From: Phylloscopus collybita
Taxonomy: Eukaryota > Chordata > Aves > Passeriformes > Phylloscopidae
DNA length: 64,000 nucleotides
Direction of reading: 5' to 3'
Assembly (NCBI GenBank): GCA_027886175.1
Contig: JAJNNQ010000078.1
Coordinates: 930,001-994,000 of the forward strand
Shown piece after piece: positions 44,143 through 57,475 of the stretch. Numbering within the stretch: position 1 is the first letter of the stretch; each line of letters opens with the position of its first letter. A model generated the notes under the pieces. That model saw nothing but the letters and a program-made list of their open reading frames with translations. It had not been told where the DNA came from and made no database searches. The position numbers and the translations under genes were made by a program.

Positions 44143-44700
44143 GTACGGGGGAGCCGCTGGCCGGGCCGGCAGAGGCACTGGGATGTGCTGGGAGCAACTG
44201 GGAGGGAGCTGGGGAGAGCCCGGTTGGAACTGGGAGAGGGGCTGGGGGCTGTGGAAGGGCGGAGCAGGAGTTTGGAGGGTGCTGGGGAGGGTGGGAGGGG
44301 TTCTAGGGGTCGTGGGGGGGTGGGATGGGGTTCCGGGTGTAACTGGGAGGGATGGGAGTGAGCCTGGAGGGGCTGGGAGGAGCTGGGGGATGGGAAAGCG
44401 GGGCTGGGATGAGGTTGTTTCTGCTGGGAAGAGACTGGCAGGGGTCTGGGTGAGTCCTGGAGGGGCTGGGAAGGGACTGGGAGAGGCTTTGGGGGTCCTG
44501 GGGCGCTGGGGGACGACTGGGAGGGGGTTGTGGGATCCTGAGAGGGACAGGAGGGGCTTTGGTGGGTCCTGGGGAGGCCCGGAAGGGATTGGGAGGAGGT
44601 TTCAGGGGGTCCTGGGTAGGGGAGACTGGGAGGGTGGTTGGAGGGACCTAGGGTGTCTCTGCGAGGTTTTGGGGGGTCCTGACCCCTGTGGACCCCCCAG

Positions 44701-44807
44701 AGATGCCGCTGGACGCTGCCAGCAGCAAGATGCTGACGGGGATCGGGGGCTTCGTGTTGGGCTTCGTCTTCCTGGCACTGGGGCTCGGCTTCTACCTGTG
44801 CAGGAAG
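44701..44807 (+). CDS. MHCIIB: MHC IIB right, exon 4 transmembrane
   Basis: 107 bp; glycine-spaced hydrophobic helix GIGGFVLGFVFLALGLGFYL followed by CRK. Confidence 0.9.
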
Positions 44808-44908
44808 GTGAGGGGGGGTCCCGGGGGTGGTGTCCCCCCTTCCCCGGAGCGTGTGTGCTCCCCCCGGGGCCCCCCAGCCCGGGGTCACCCCCTTTTCTCT
44901 GCCCACAG

Positions 44909-44917
44909 AGCTCCTGA
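44909..44917 (+). CDS. MHCIIB: MHC IIB right, exon 5 coding end
   Basis: Acceptor TGCCCACAG then AGC TCC TGA; Ser-Ser end, then a 64-bp UTR before LTR M. Confidence 0.7.
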   Translation, partial: SS

Positions 44918-44981
44918 GCCAGCAGCAGCCGCAGCCCCTCCCCGTGGCCTCGGGCCCGGCCGGGACCCCCCGCTCTGTCCC

Positions 44982-45621
44982 TGTTTTGGTGTGTTTTTAT
45001 TGTTTCCAATTGCAGCTCAGTTTTAATGTTCAGTTTTATACACCACCCATATTTTGTATTGTTACAGTATATTTTATCCCTAATGGATTGTTCCTTTCCC
45101 CCTGTATTGTTGGTTTTGCCCTGGTTGTCTGTCTTCCCTAAACCTGCCCTTCCCTCCCCCTACAGAATTGTCAATCCTTCCCTCACCCTGCCCCTTCTTC
45201 CAGACCCTTCCCTGTCAATCCCCCAACCTTCAATGCCCCAGTGGTTGGTTTAAACTGTTCCCTCCCCTTGTGTTCTTTCATTGCTCTGTGCATTGTACTC
45301 CCCGCCTTATGTTCCTCCCCCATGTCACCCTGATTGGTTGGAAATTGTATCCTCTCCCAAGACCTCCCCCACTTAGAAGCCCCTGCAAGCCCAGGTTCTG
45401 TGCCTTTTTCTGTCCCTGACCCTCTGAGCAATAAACACCTTTGGAAATCACACAGAAGGCCTCTCCCTGTTCCTTGTCCCTGCCCTGGACGCGTGCCACC
45501 TGTGCTATAGAGCAGCTGTGCCCTGCAGCTGCAGCCCGGATTGCCTGGCTTTCTGGGGGCAGCCCACTCCTGGTGATGGTGCTGGGAGCTGGCTGGGCTG
45601 AAGAAGACTGGCATCGCCTCA
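44982..45621 (+). mobile_element. Solo LTR M in the 3' UTR of the right MHC copy
   Basis: 640 bp, TGTTTTGGTG to GGCATCGCCTCA, sense to the gene, with GCAATAAACACC near 45429 as the probable gene poly(A) signal. 5' flank is MHC UTR; 3' flank AATGGGG is the same as in units A and E. Confidence 0.8.
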
Positions 45622-46388
45622 AATGGGGCAGTGATGAGGACACATGAATGGGAATGGGGACACCAGGACTGGAATGGAGACACCAGGAGCAGGCTGGGGA
45701 CATCAGGAGCCGGTTGGGGACACCAGGAGGAGGTTGGGGACTTGTCAGCCACATCCAGCTCCATCCCTTGTGATTCATTTCCATCTCCGTGTCCCATGTC
45801 TGAGGTGTCCCCAGGAGAGGTTTGGTTGTGTTGGGCTCCTGGAAGAGCATTGGGATTGGGGGAGGGGTCAGGCCAGGCCTCATTGTCCCCAATGGTCCTT
45901 GAGTGCCCCAAAATCAGGGTTTGGGATCTCGGAGAGGTTCCCTGGCTATGACCATGACCATGACCTGAGCCATGGCTGTGAGATGAGAGTGACCATGAGT
46001 GACACAACCCTGAGATGACCACGACTGTGACCATGGTACAACCATGGCCTTGAGGTGACCCTGATGTGATCGTGGCCTTGAGATGACCATGAAGTGACAA
46101 TCCGGCAATGAAAGTTACTGTGAGATGACCATGACCATAAGATGATGGTGATCAGGAAATGACTGTGACCATGAGATGGCCATGAGCATGAGATGAGCAT
46201 GGGATGATTGTTACCATGACACCACCACGGCCATGAAATGATGAAGGCATTGAGATGGCCATGACTGTGACCATGACACGATCTCAACCAAGAGGTGACC
46301 ATGAGATGACTGCAACACACCATGGCTATGTGTGGTGATCAAGACCATGAGATGAGCATGACCAGAAGATGATGGTGATGACCATAAC
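45622..46388. repeat. Minisatellites D1 (GGGGACACCAGG and CCATGA)
   Basis: Direct copy of 12489-13336. No gene. Confidence 0.65.
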
Positions 46389-46781
46389 TATGGGAAACAA
46401 GGAAAGACTTGCAGAATAAGGGCCTTTTCCACCTTTGTTAAATCCTGTTCACTTCTGTTCAGTTTTATTCACCAAAAAGCACTCTGGGAAGGGTTCAGCT
46501 GCAGGTCAGATTGACAGAGAGTGTGTTGGTGGTCACCTCGTAGATGAGGCAGTGATTGTTTGGGGAGATGTGTGAACACCACATGATGGGAGAGCTGATT
46601 GACTAAAGGGATGCATCAACAGCGACACTGCAGTGACAGGCAGCCAATGTGTGCTTGTTTCAGTTAAGTTTGGTGAAGTTTGGGTTAAGTTTTGAGTTTA
46701 AAAAGGCTTTGTTGGTTCCAATAAATGATTTTCTTCGAAGCAAGCAAGGAGGTCTGTGTGTCTTTGTTCCCCATTGCTACA
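46389..46781 (+). mobile_element. Solo LTR, family S, copy D
   Basis: 393 bp; plus orientation; AATAAATGATTTTC near 46720. Confidence 0.6.
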
Positions 46782-47000
46782 CATGACCATGAGATGGCAA
46801 TGACCATGAGATGGCCATGATGATGACTCACCTATGATCCTGACATGACCATGATATGACTGTGGCCATGAGTTGACCATGAGACAACCATGACCGTGAG
46901 ATGACCATGAAATGATTGTGGCCATGAATTGACCACAAGATGATCACAAGATGACCATGACCATGTGGTAACTGTGACTGTGACTGTGACCATGCCCGTG
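46782..47000. repeat. CCATGA minisatellite array D2
   Basis: Direct copy of array A2. Confidence 0.7.
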
Positions 47001-48686
47001 TGTTGCAGGTTAGGTTTCTTTCCTTTTGTTCCTTTTTATTTACAGAACTTTTCCCCATAAGTTGCCAAGCTCGCGGGAGGAGGGCATCTGGTTGCACTTC
47101 TCTTATCTTAAAGCTGTGAGTAATCACAGCTTGGGACAGGGATATCCCGTGGTAGCTGTGCTGGGAGAACAACTCCATGGTTCGTCCCACAGGGATATTC
47201 TCTTTGCACTGCCAGCTACAACCACAGACCACTCAGGCAAGTCCGGGCTTGTCTCAAGGCTCCAGGCAGCCTTGGACCTGGGGTGCGGCAATGAGCTGTG
47301 GCAGGATAAATCCTGTGTGACCCTCTCAGAAAGGCAGAATGATCAGTGAAGATAGGAGACCAGATCTGCGTGGAAGTTTCATCCAGAGGTTTATTCCAGT
47401 CCCTGCAGGACTTCTGAACAGTGTGACTAGCAGGGCAGAACAAAGACCATGTGGCTCTCCCCGGGTTTTACCCAGGAGAGGGAGAAGGGGGAAGGGCAGT
47501 GAACTGAACAATCTGAGAGGGAGGGGTGTGACCTGAGGGTAGAAGGGCAGCCTAAGGGTCAAATCACCTTTGGGGAGGGGTGGGCCATTTCTCTTCTGGC
47601 CAATCCCTTCCACGGCCTCCTTGGAATTTTTCCAGGGGTGGCAAGGAAACCCCTTAAATTAAAATCAAACCCTTTTGCATAGGCCAGGTAATTCTATCCT
47701 GGAGAGGGAGAAGCCCCAAAGCGAACCCACCTTGGAAAACTTAGGGTAATGTTAAAGGCACAATGCAACATTATCTGGAAGTTCGTCTGCGAGGGGCAGA
47801 GATACCGTGAGAACTGGGCAGGTAAAAGACGGAGCTGGGGCAGCTGCTGGCTCTCTCTCTCTTTCTCTCTCTTCCTCGGCTTTGGGGGAGGACAATCGGA
47901 GCTGCTGCTTGGGGAAGGGAATTCACTGCTGCCACTGGAGCCCAGCAGGTCCTGCTTTCTTCTGCTGTGGCGTGAGCCTTGGCCTGCAAGAGCAGCTACT
48001 GATCTGGGACTTATTAACACCCACCTCACTAAAAGAGGGACCTATCCCCTTCTGCTCGAGTGCCTGGGATCTTGAGCTCAACCCTCTCTGCCCTGCTGGG
48101 AGCCGGGCTGCTGCTGTCCCACCCCTGCTGCTTCTTCAGCACTGCTCCAAGCTTTGGTGCACTGTAGCCCCGCACCCCCTGCCTGCTGGGACATCTTGCT
48201 GGCCCAGCTTGCTGCTGCCGAGAGTCCTGCTGGGGCACTGGGATGGGCAGCCCCAGGGCTCTGTGAAGCAAAGCCTCTCCTCCATCCCTTCCCATCCCGG
48301 ACAAAGCCGCCATCACCGCGCGCTCCCCGAGCCCGCGCCACAGCGCCCCCTGCAGCCGCGGGGGGATCATCGCACCTGCCCTGCCCGCCGGGAGCCACCA
48401 GCGCCCCTGCCGGCTGTGCCCGGAACTGCACCCCAGGGGAAAGTGCCGCGCTCAGGGAAGCTGTTCCTGGGCTCCTGGTTCTGTTTGTTATCAATGCTGC
48501 GGTTGGTGGTGTTTGTTTGCCTGGTTATACACACCAGGAAAGAACTGTGATTCCTGTCCCATATCTGTGCCTGAGAGCCCCTGAATTTTCAAAATTATAA
48601 TAATTCACAGGAAGTGGGGTTTGAATTCTCCACTCCAAGGGAGGCTCCTCCTTCCTGAGCAGACACCTGTCATTCAAACCTAGACA
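47001..48686 (-). mobile_element. LTR-like element T, copy D
   Basis: Same ends as copy A. Here the 277-codon frame is broken near 47870-47950 by small indels. Confidence 0.5.
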
Positions 48687-49159
48687 CCATGAGATGATCA
48701 TGACCATGCGATGACCGTGACTGTGACCCTGCCCATGAGATGATCATGACCATGAGAGGGCTGTGACCATCATATGACCATGACACAGCTATGAGGTGAT
48801 TGAGATCATGAGCTGACCATGGGATGAAAATGACACAACCATGGCCATGAGGTCATCATGGCCATGAGAAGACAGTGGCCATCAAATGACCATGACACAG
48901 CCATAAGCATGAGATTGTGCACGAGAGGACACTGAGCATGATCAGGAGATGACCATGAACATGAGATGATGGTGCTCAGGAAATGACCATGACATGACTG
49001 TGGCCATGAGCTGACCACAAGATGACCATAACCATTTGATGACCATGAGCATTTCATGACCATGACCGTGAGGTGATCTAGGTCATGAGGTGACCATGAG
49101 GTGACCATGACTTAACCATGGCCATGGGGTCATAAAGACCATGAGATGAGCAAGAGATG
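48687..49159. repeat. CCATGA minisatellite array D3
   Basis: Direct copy of array A3. Confidence 0.7.
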
Positions 49160-49831
49160 TGTAGTGGTTTAGGGCAAATTTGGGAGGAAACCTCCTAAAG
49201 GGCCCTCCCTCCCCTCCCCCATCTGGTTCAGGAGTGACCTCCTCAGAGAGAAGTGGAAAGAAACCTGTTTATTAAACTGGAAAAGGACTGTCCGGCACAA
49301 TAAGTTGAACAATACCAGATGACAAGAACTTTGTGCCACTCTGGAGAGATGACAAATTAGAAAAGATGTCCCTCCTGTAGGTGGTTGCTCTGTTCTCAGT
49401 CCCCCCAGCACTGGGAAAAGTTGCTTTGCAGGGTAGATCTTGGTAGGTCCCACGTGCAAGCTCCCCCTGCTGCTCCCCTGGGTCCTCAGTCAGGGGAGGT
49501 TTGAACAGTTCCAAAAGAAGACAAAAAAAGGGAAAAAAAAGAAAAACAAAATAGGAAAAAGAAAACCGAAGCTTCTCCGCCTCAGCCAGATTCACTAACT
49601 AACTAAAAAGGAGTAAAAAAGAGAGAGGGAAAAATACCCCTCTTTGTCTCATATCTATGTGTTCTGGATTCCCACTCTCAAGGCCAGTCTGGAGGGGGAA
49701 GGTTTCCGAAAACAAACTGTGCACTTCTCCCCTGCATTTTACTCTCAGATCCAATATTAAAGGTACAGAGTGTAATATCCAGCATAAACAGACAATTGGG
49801 GATATAAACATCGTAACATCACACTAGGACA
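49160..49831 (-). mobile_element. Solo LTR, family L, copy D
   Basis: Near-identical to 16109-16779. Confidence 0.65.
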
Positions 49832-49854
49832 CACTTGGAAAACAGGAAATCAAA

Positions 49855-49915
49855 ATCGTGGAATCCCTGAGGTTGGAAAAGACCTTCAAGACCATCCAGT
49901 ATTCCTTAAGGCCAC
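49855..49915 (-). mobile_element. CR1-like LINE 3' end, ZNF D unit
   Basis: Near-identical to 16805-16870. Confidence 0.55.
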
Positions 49916-50237
49916 CAGAAAAGAGGACTGAATGCAAAAGATTTTCTGGGGTTGACAGTCAAAAAATCCACTCTGCCCAAGGAATTCCCAGTGTCGGTCT
50001 GTGTCCCGATGGATGTTCCTGCCCCTGCGTTTATCCAGGTACCCACAGGGAGCCAAGAAGATGTGAAGCCCCCCCAGCCAGGTGTCTTCCCAACACGGAT
50101 CACCAGGACCACAGATCCCCAGGGCTCTGCCACACGGGGGTCACTGGCGATAATCCAACGCTGATCCTCCCACGGGGGATGGAGCTGGAGCAGCGCACGA
50201 AGCTCTTCCCACTCTCAGGGCACTCCCAGGCCTTCCC

Positions 50238-51173
<936 letters not shown>

Positions 51174-51487
51174 CTAGTTTGGGGAAGAAACAAGAGGAGA
51201 CCGCCTTAGGCTGGGGATTCCTCCTTGCTCAAGTTCCTCTCAGGAAATCATTGGGCACCTTGTTTCTTTAAGAACCTCCAAAATACAAAAGATTCAGCCC
51301 AAAAGTCCTCCAAACACCCCGACACAGATCAAAAACTTCCCAAAGAGCAAGACTCAGCCTAAACCTCTTCTAAATCATAAAGGTTCAGCCCCTTGCAAAA
51401 ACCCAAACTATCAACATTTAGTGCAACAAAGCTTAGAAATACCAAGATTCACTCCCATGAAAATCCTGGATCCCCCTCCCCGGTCAC

Positions 51488-51697
51488 CTGCTGCACGTGG
51501 GGGAGCAACGCTCCCAGGGCTGGGGGAGGCTGCAGATCCAGGTAGGGGTGGAACCTTGTGCTGCCTCCTCTTCCTGCTCCTCCTCCTCCCGTGCCCCTAC
51601 TCTTCCTCACACTCCTCTTCCTCCTACTATTCCTCCTTCTCCTGCACAATCCCACCTTCTCCTCCCATGTGCATCCTTCGACCATTTTGTTCTTCAT
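51488..51697 (-). CDS. Candidate upstream exon of ZNF D
   Basis: Minus-strand frame starting MKNKM, ending in CAGCAG before a GTGACCGG donor, phase 0 with the ZNF D exon. Same arrangement as ZNF A and B. Could be UTR. Confidence 0.35.
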
Positions 51698-51734
51698 CCC
51701 TGCTTCTCCTTCCCTTCTCCTCCTGCCCCCAGGA

Positions 51735-52060
51735 TTGACTGGGGACCCGAGAGTGTCCAGGAGACAGACGAGTGACAGATCAGGAGGGTCTGGGAAGAGT
51801 CAGCAGGGAGAGAGCACTGAAAATCTCATCAGGGAGGACACTGGGATCTTCAGGGAGTAAACACGGCAGGGCACCCATGCAGGGTGGAAAAGGGAAAGCC
51901 AGGAAGGGGTCCCGGCAAAAGGGATGATGATCCCAAAATATCTCTCAAGGGTCCATCCATTGGGAGAAAGTTGAGGCAGTTTGCCCATTCTGCCAGAGGG
52001 AATTAAGGACATGGACACCCAGGGGGGCAATTAGGGAAGTCAAGAAGGAATTTCGACAAC
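51735..52060. repeat. ZNF-unit flank block N, copy D
   Basis: Inverse copy of 2100-2420. Confidence 0.6.
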
Positions 52061-52723
52061 ATGGGATGGATGGTGTTGGTGTGCTGGGAAGGGAAAGGGT
52101 GAAGGGCAGTGTGCAGGAATATGGTGAAGGCAAGGAGCAGCAGCAGGAATTGCTGTGGGAAGAAAAAGGATGGTGGAAAAGAGGAAGAAGAGAAAAATAC
52201 TGACCACTGGGACGTTCTTCAGCAGGGTGTGATGCTCAGAATTTGTCAGCTGCTCCAGATCTCTTGTATCCCCAGTTTCCAGGAGAGGAAAACGAGGAGG
52301 TCAGGATTTCAGGGGGTTTCTCTGTGCTGGCAGCGGCAGGAGCGGGCGCAGAGCTGCGGCACCGGGAGCACGGGCTGGGGGCCTGTGGGGAGCTGCGGGG
52401 CCGGGCCGGGGCTGTGGGGCAGCCGGGGCTCAGCGCCGGGCGCTGCCTGAGCCCAGCACCCCCCGGGCAGGGCCGGCAGTGGCCCCCGGCCCCCAGGAGG
52501 CTGCGGGACGCCCCGGCCGCTGCCCGGCCCCGTGGAGCTGCCGGCCCTGCCCGCCGGGGGAGCCGCCTTTGGACACTGCGGCAGGACAGGCACCGCCTCT
52601 GGGATACGGGCTGGGGAGGGCACGGGGAGCACAAGGACCAGCAGCAAGGAACAGCTGGCAAATGGGGATTCCACCTGCAAGGATCCACATTATCCTTGAA
52701 TCTGACTTGGTTTGGGTCCCTGC
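52061..52723 (+). other. ERV-derived GC-rich flank, unit D
   Basis: Contains a GC-rich stretch (52300-52560) that is only partly present in unit A (1750-1900) and absent in B, C and E. It reads into the gag relic. No intact gene. Confidence 0.4.
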
Positions 52724-53285
52724 AGAAATGAATGGTTTGGCAGAAAGCTCAGCAGCTGTCAGAGGATGAGCACCCACAGGCACTCAGGGGGGCTGCAGGA
52801 AGGGCAGAAGAAGCCCCTGCAGCACTTGGTCACAAAGGCACAACAGGAAAAGGCAAGAAGGGAAGAGGAAAAGGCCAAGGGGAAGAAGGCAAAGGCCATG
52901 GCAGAGTTTCTACAGCCCCTGAGGGATCAAGCCCAGGGCCCAAGGGGGCCCCAGAACCCAGGGCACCGGCTCGGCCACAAGGACCTGGCAGAGGCATTGC
53001 CCTCCTGGGCAGGGGAGAGCTGACCCAAAGAGCCCCTGGCAAGGAATCAGGCTTCCAGCTGCAGGGCACAAGGACACTGCAAGCACAGACAGCAGCACCC
53101 TCACCACGAGCAAGTCCAGCCCTGCAGGGACATGGATTGGGAGGGGTGGCAGAGCTCCCATCACACCAGGGACCCACCGCACTGGAGCCCTGGAGAACAT
53201 TCAGGGTGGCTCTGCATCGACAGGAGGCTTTTCCTCACAGACACAGGGGCCTCTCCATCCACTCTCAATCTCAGACCTAAGGGGA
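52724..53285 (+). pseudogene. ERV gag C-terminus and protease relic, copy D
   Basis: Longest plus-strand copy of the gag-protease fossil (AMAEFLQPLRDQAQG, then the protease region with LTDTGAS readable in another frame near 53235). Continues into pol at 53286. Confidence 0.6.
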
Positions 53286-54300
53286 GAAAATGCCAAAAAT
53301 GTCTTTGATTATTCAGGGGGTGAGTGGGAAAGATGAGAAGCTGTGTTTTATTCAACCACTATTATCAGATGTGGGGGATGGGTTGGAAATGCAGGAATTT
53401 TCATTTGCTCCTAAATGTGATTGTCATCTACTGGGGAGGGATTTGATGGCTAAATTGGGGATGCAAATTAATATTGTCAAAGGTGATACACAGGCTAGTT
53501 CTCTTGTACCTTGGAGACAAATGTCTGGCAAGGCCTGGGCTGAAATGAACCCAGAAGTGTGGGCAGCCCCAGTCCCAGAAATTGGGAAAATCAGATCCCC
53601 AGCCTCTCCAAATTCCTCTGAAGCAACCAGGACGAGTGGGGTCCAAAAGCAATCCCCACTCCAAGGGAGGGAAGGAAGGGCTCACAGCCTGGTATTGAGC
53701 CCCTGGGAAAGGCAGAGCTTTTGGAGCCAGGGGTCTCTCAAGAAACTGGATGGATGGAGAGCAGAGAGAAAGCAGGATTTTTAAGTGTTAAAAAACTGAC
53801 AAACTGAGGCTCCTGCCCTGCACCGCCCTGAAAGGAAAAAAGAATTTGAATTGTATGTGGATGTTAAACAGAGCCAGGCCAAAGGAATTCTTGGGCTAAA
53901 ATGCTGAACCCAGTGGCCAGAGAGTGGCCTCATTGTCTGCAGAATTGTGCAGCCACAGCTTGAAGGGGAACTGAGGCCTGACAACTGATGGCAGGAGAAT
54001 CTCCTCAAGTCTGGCACCAACTCAAAGCTTTGGGAACCACAGGAGCTTCTAAAGGGGTGAGCAGTGCTCGGTTATTACAGGATGGAACTTGTTCAGTGGC
54101 ACAGGAGGATTTAGAATTGAGGAGAGGGGAAGGGTTTAACCCAGCCTCCTGCTGGAACAACCTGCACAGGGGGCTGGGAAGAAACCCATGACTGCATTCA
54201 AGTGAGAGAGATTTGGGCCGGGGCTGTGAGATCTTCATGGGACACACCCACCTTGGGACTCTGCTGCTCACAACATCCAACCAGGACATCGGGTCTTGCC
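53286..54300 (+). pseudogene. ERV protease end and polymerase relic
   Basis: A 165-codon frame (53290-53784) starts with the second half of a retroviral protease, including CHLLGRDLMAKLG, and then enters the start of reverse transcriptase, which decays into stops and frame changes. Same organisation as the minus-strand relic at the window's left end. The class is gammaretrovirus-like by motif. Confidence 0.6.
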
Positions 54301-56190
54301 CAAGGAGTGGGAAGGAGGAGGAGGATGGGAGGCCGCCGATATGGGAAATATTTATGGATATGAAAATTCAGAATTTTAGAAACATATAAAGTGCTTGAAC
54401 AGGTGAAGGGAAGAACAGAAATAGATACAGCTTATTTAGCAATTTTGTAAAAGAAGAGAAACAAGTTGTACCAGAGGGCACAGGAGTGTAACTTGTAAGG
54501 TCGGACCCATGAACAGAATCCATAGGAATTTGGGTGCCAGGTAAAGGCCACAGAGAGAAGATGTATTGTTAAAACTCACTGAAGCGGGACTTAGGTATTG
54601 TGAAGACCCGATAAAGCGGAACCAGTTGGTTAAAAAACCAGCAAGAACCAGGCTCCTGGTTTCAGCCAGGACAAACTGACCTGGGAATTCCCCAAACCTT
54701 CTCTGCACCTGCTCAGAGAGGGAGGTCAAATAGTGAACACCGAGGAAGACTTCTGACTTCATCAGGAGACCCCTGCCAGCAACCAGCAGAAAGCGTGGCA
54801 TCACAAAAGACCAATTGTAATATAAAGGGCAAGAAGGCAGAGAATGGGCAAAGGATGGGTGGGCAGGGAGGTGCAGCTTTGTGGGATCTGAGTGCATTTA
54901 AACCTGGAACCTGTCTCCACCAGGTCGGCATCACTGGTGGAAAGATCCCGTAGGCGTCCCAGCAGGAATGAAACGAACCTGCTTTACAATTCCTGACTGT
55001 GCAGTCCTGATCCTGCAATTCCCCACGGCTGAGCCTGCACTGAAGGCAAGGGAGCAGCAGCCAGGGCTCCACAGCGGGGGAAGCCCCTGTGCCTGCCCAC
55101 AGATCCTCTGCTGGAATGCTCTGCCTGGGCACCCTCCCTTGGCATCTCCAGGCACTGCGGGCCAATCCTTGCTGCCACTGCTGCAGCTTCAGGGCTTTCT
55201 GTGCCTGCACTGCCACAGGGGCTGGGGAGACACCGGGAGAATTCCACTCTGGGGCTCAGCCAGACTCACACACTGGGCTGGCTGGGGTTAGATGGCTGGA
55301 AAATAGACCGACTTTAAAATTGTTTTTTATTTGATTTCTCCACTCAGGCTTGGTTGGCCTTTGCCCCGGGGAAAGGAATTTTCAAGGTTTTATTTGAAGG
55401 GATGTTACACCACTCAGCAGAGATGAGTTGAACATCTCACCAGACTGGGAAGAGCCCAAAAGAGACCCAGAGAGAGAACGACCATCAACAAAACATCAAC
55501 GACCATCAGCAAACAGCAACCAACACCCACCCCAGACACTGCCCCTGGAAGAGCTGCAGACACCTGGTCTGGAAAAGGCTGAGAAGGAAATCCAGGAGTG
55601 CAGACCTAATTAACATCAGAGGCAAAGGGATCCGGGTCCAACAGGAAATCAAATCCTGAGAACTCAGCAACTTGGAAGCAATGAACATCAAACCAAGGGA
55701 TTTCTACGGTTCAGACTGTAAAATGTTTAGGAAAAATCCAGTAAAACTCACATGTCATGGAATGATTTTCTCTGCACACCGGGCTATGTGTGGATGAAAT
55801 GATTTCTGTTTCATGTCCTGGCCAGAATCAAGTAATGCCTTCACTCTCTAACACTGAAGATATTGTTGGAGCATTTTTGTTTCTCCTGCAGTTTCAGTGA
55901 CAAGATTACCATTAGAATAATTTGTTATAATAATTTTACTTTTATATTGTCAGTTAGGTTCGGGCCAGGGTTGTGAGAATTAATTTGTAGTCTTAGTAGA
56001 AGAAGTACAAAAACCTTGATTGCTCTGGAATGTTTTTGTGTGTGTTTGTGTGTGGTTCTCAGTAGTCACAAAATTTTGATATATGGGTTTTTCAAAGTAC
56101 ACCTTTAGGTTGCATTTTGCAAAACTAGAAGAGCTTTAAAGGTTACACTTGAACGTGTAAACAGTTAATAAAATATTAAAAAATAAAGGC
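54301..56190. other. Degenerate sequence, probably ERV-derived
   Basis: No clear gene. A TATA-like TATAAAGGGC at 54821-54830 after a CCAATTG suggests an old LTR promoter. Frames of up to 167 codons are not supported by homology I can recognise. Confidence 0.3.
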
Positions 56191-56212
56191 AGAGTACTAA
56201 AACAATTGGAGA

Positions 56213-57475
56213 GACCGCATGGTAAATGCCGCATGGCCTCTCCCTTTGTTCATCAATAAAGTCACTTTTACAGGACTCCTCTGGCTCCTTCGGGGACAGA
56301 AACCTCTGGCGATGCCAATTTTCCCGCTCAGGCCCGGGGACAGCGCAGCCACCTCCGTCCTACCCACAGGAACCGGGACGAGCCAGCGCTGCTCCGGCCC
56401 CGGCTCCTGCCCAGGCACCCGCGGGAAGGAGACCGCGGGCAGCCGCTCCCGCAGCGCCCTCAGGGCACGGGGAACACGGCGCGGACACGGCACAACCGAG
56501 CCACAGCCAGAGCCCCCTGCCGCCCCCTCCGCCCGCAGCCAGCCCCGAGCCCCGGCACAACCCAGCGCGGCTCCCACCTGCGCCGGGGCCGCTCCTCAGC
56601 CGAGGTTTCCGAGCAATGCCGGAATTCAGCGAAAGGGAGGTGGGTCCGTGCCGTCGGCTGAGCCCGCCGCTCGTCGTGACTGGCTGGTTCTGCCGTCACT
56701 CTTCGATCTCGTACGCTGATTGTGCAGCGCGGGGACAAGCACAGTCCCGGTTCCGCCCCCCGGGCGCCCCCGTCCCGCGCTGGGCCCCGCCGGGGCCGGG
56801 CTGGCTCCACCCCCCGGGGCCGCCGCTCTGCGGAGCCTGTCAATCAACGGAGATCGGTCTCGTAGCCACGCCCACAGAAGGGTGACAGTGGGGGTGGGTT
56901 CACTGTGCCGTGTGCAGAGCCCGCCCCTGGCTCGCTGCCATTGGCTGACGGTGCCGTCACTCCTGGTTCTGACTGCGCGCTGATTGGGCAGAGCGGGCAG
57001 AGCGTGGCCGTGTCGCAAGCGGAGGCGCCATTTTCGGAGCGTGTGCGCGGCCTCGGGAGCGGCGGCAGCGGCCGGAGCCCCGTGAGGCGGCGGCGGAGCT
57101 CGGAGGCGGCCCCGGCGCAGGTGGGAGCCGCGCTGGGTTGTGCCGGGGCTCGGGGCTGGCTGCGGGCGGAGGGGGCGGCAGGGGGCTCTGGCTGTGGCTC
57201 GGTTGTGCCGTGTCCGCGCCGTGTTCCCCGTGCCCTGAGGGCGCTGCGGGAGCGGCTGCCCGCGGTCTCCTTCCCGCGGGTGCCTGGGCAGGAGCCGGGG
57301 CCGGAGCAGCGCTGGCTCGTCCCGGTTCCTGTGGGTAGGACGGAGGTGGCTGCGCTGTCCCCGGGCCTGAGAGGGAAAATTGGCATGGCCAGAGGTTTCT
57401 GTCCCCGAAGGAGCCAGAGGAGTCCTGTAAAAGTGACTTTATTGATGAACAAAGGGAGAGGCCATGCGGCATTTG
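56213..57475. promoter_or_regulatory. CpG island 2 with inverted arms, probable bidirectional promoter
   Basis: Inverted arms (about 56213-56598 and 57100-57475) and a core like island 1, but in reverse: the GAATTCCGGCATTGC exon now faces left (ending 56578) and the CGCCATTTTCGG exon faces right (ending 57120), each before a GTGGGAGCC donor. CCAAT boxes (CATTGGCTGACG at about 56939, TGATTGGGC at about 56982) are retained. It sits between divergent ZNF D and ZNF E. Promoter role inferred. Confidence 0.55.

Larger units (their letters stand above)
43093..44917 (+). pseudogene. MHCIIB: MHC class II B chain, right palindrome arm
   Basis: Plus-strand mirror of the left copy: exon 2 43093-43376, exon 3 43858-44142, exon 4 44701-44807, exon 5 from 44909 with stop TGA at 44915-44917. 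Splice sites are canonical, including GT after exon 3. Exon 1 is missing, exon 2 carries the same frameshift (near 43260) as the left arm, and intron 2 holds an inverted class II promoter module and a truncated copy of the start of exon 3. Introns consist of CTGGGAGGGA-type short repeats, usual for passerine class II B genes. As read it cannot encode a full beta chain. Confidence 0.8.

Noticed and set aside
43316..44917. A 533-codon frame across the right MHC copy
   Set aside because: It reads through introns made of stop-free short repeats and joins exons out of frame; the exon model fits known class II B structure better.
38810..44917. Calling the two MHC copies functional class II B genes
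   Set aside because: No exon 1, a shared exon 2 frameshift and no correctly placed promoter; only the beta-2 and transmembrane exons are intact.
52243..52731. Open frames in the GC-rich flank of unit D
   Set aside because: Open on both strands, partly missing in sister units, no recognisable domain.
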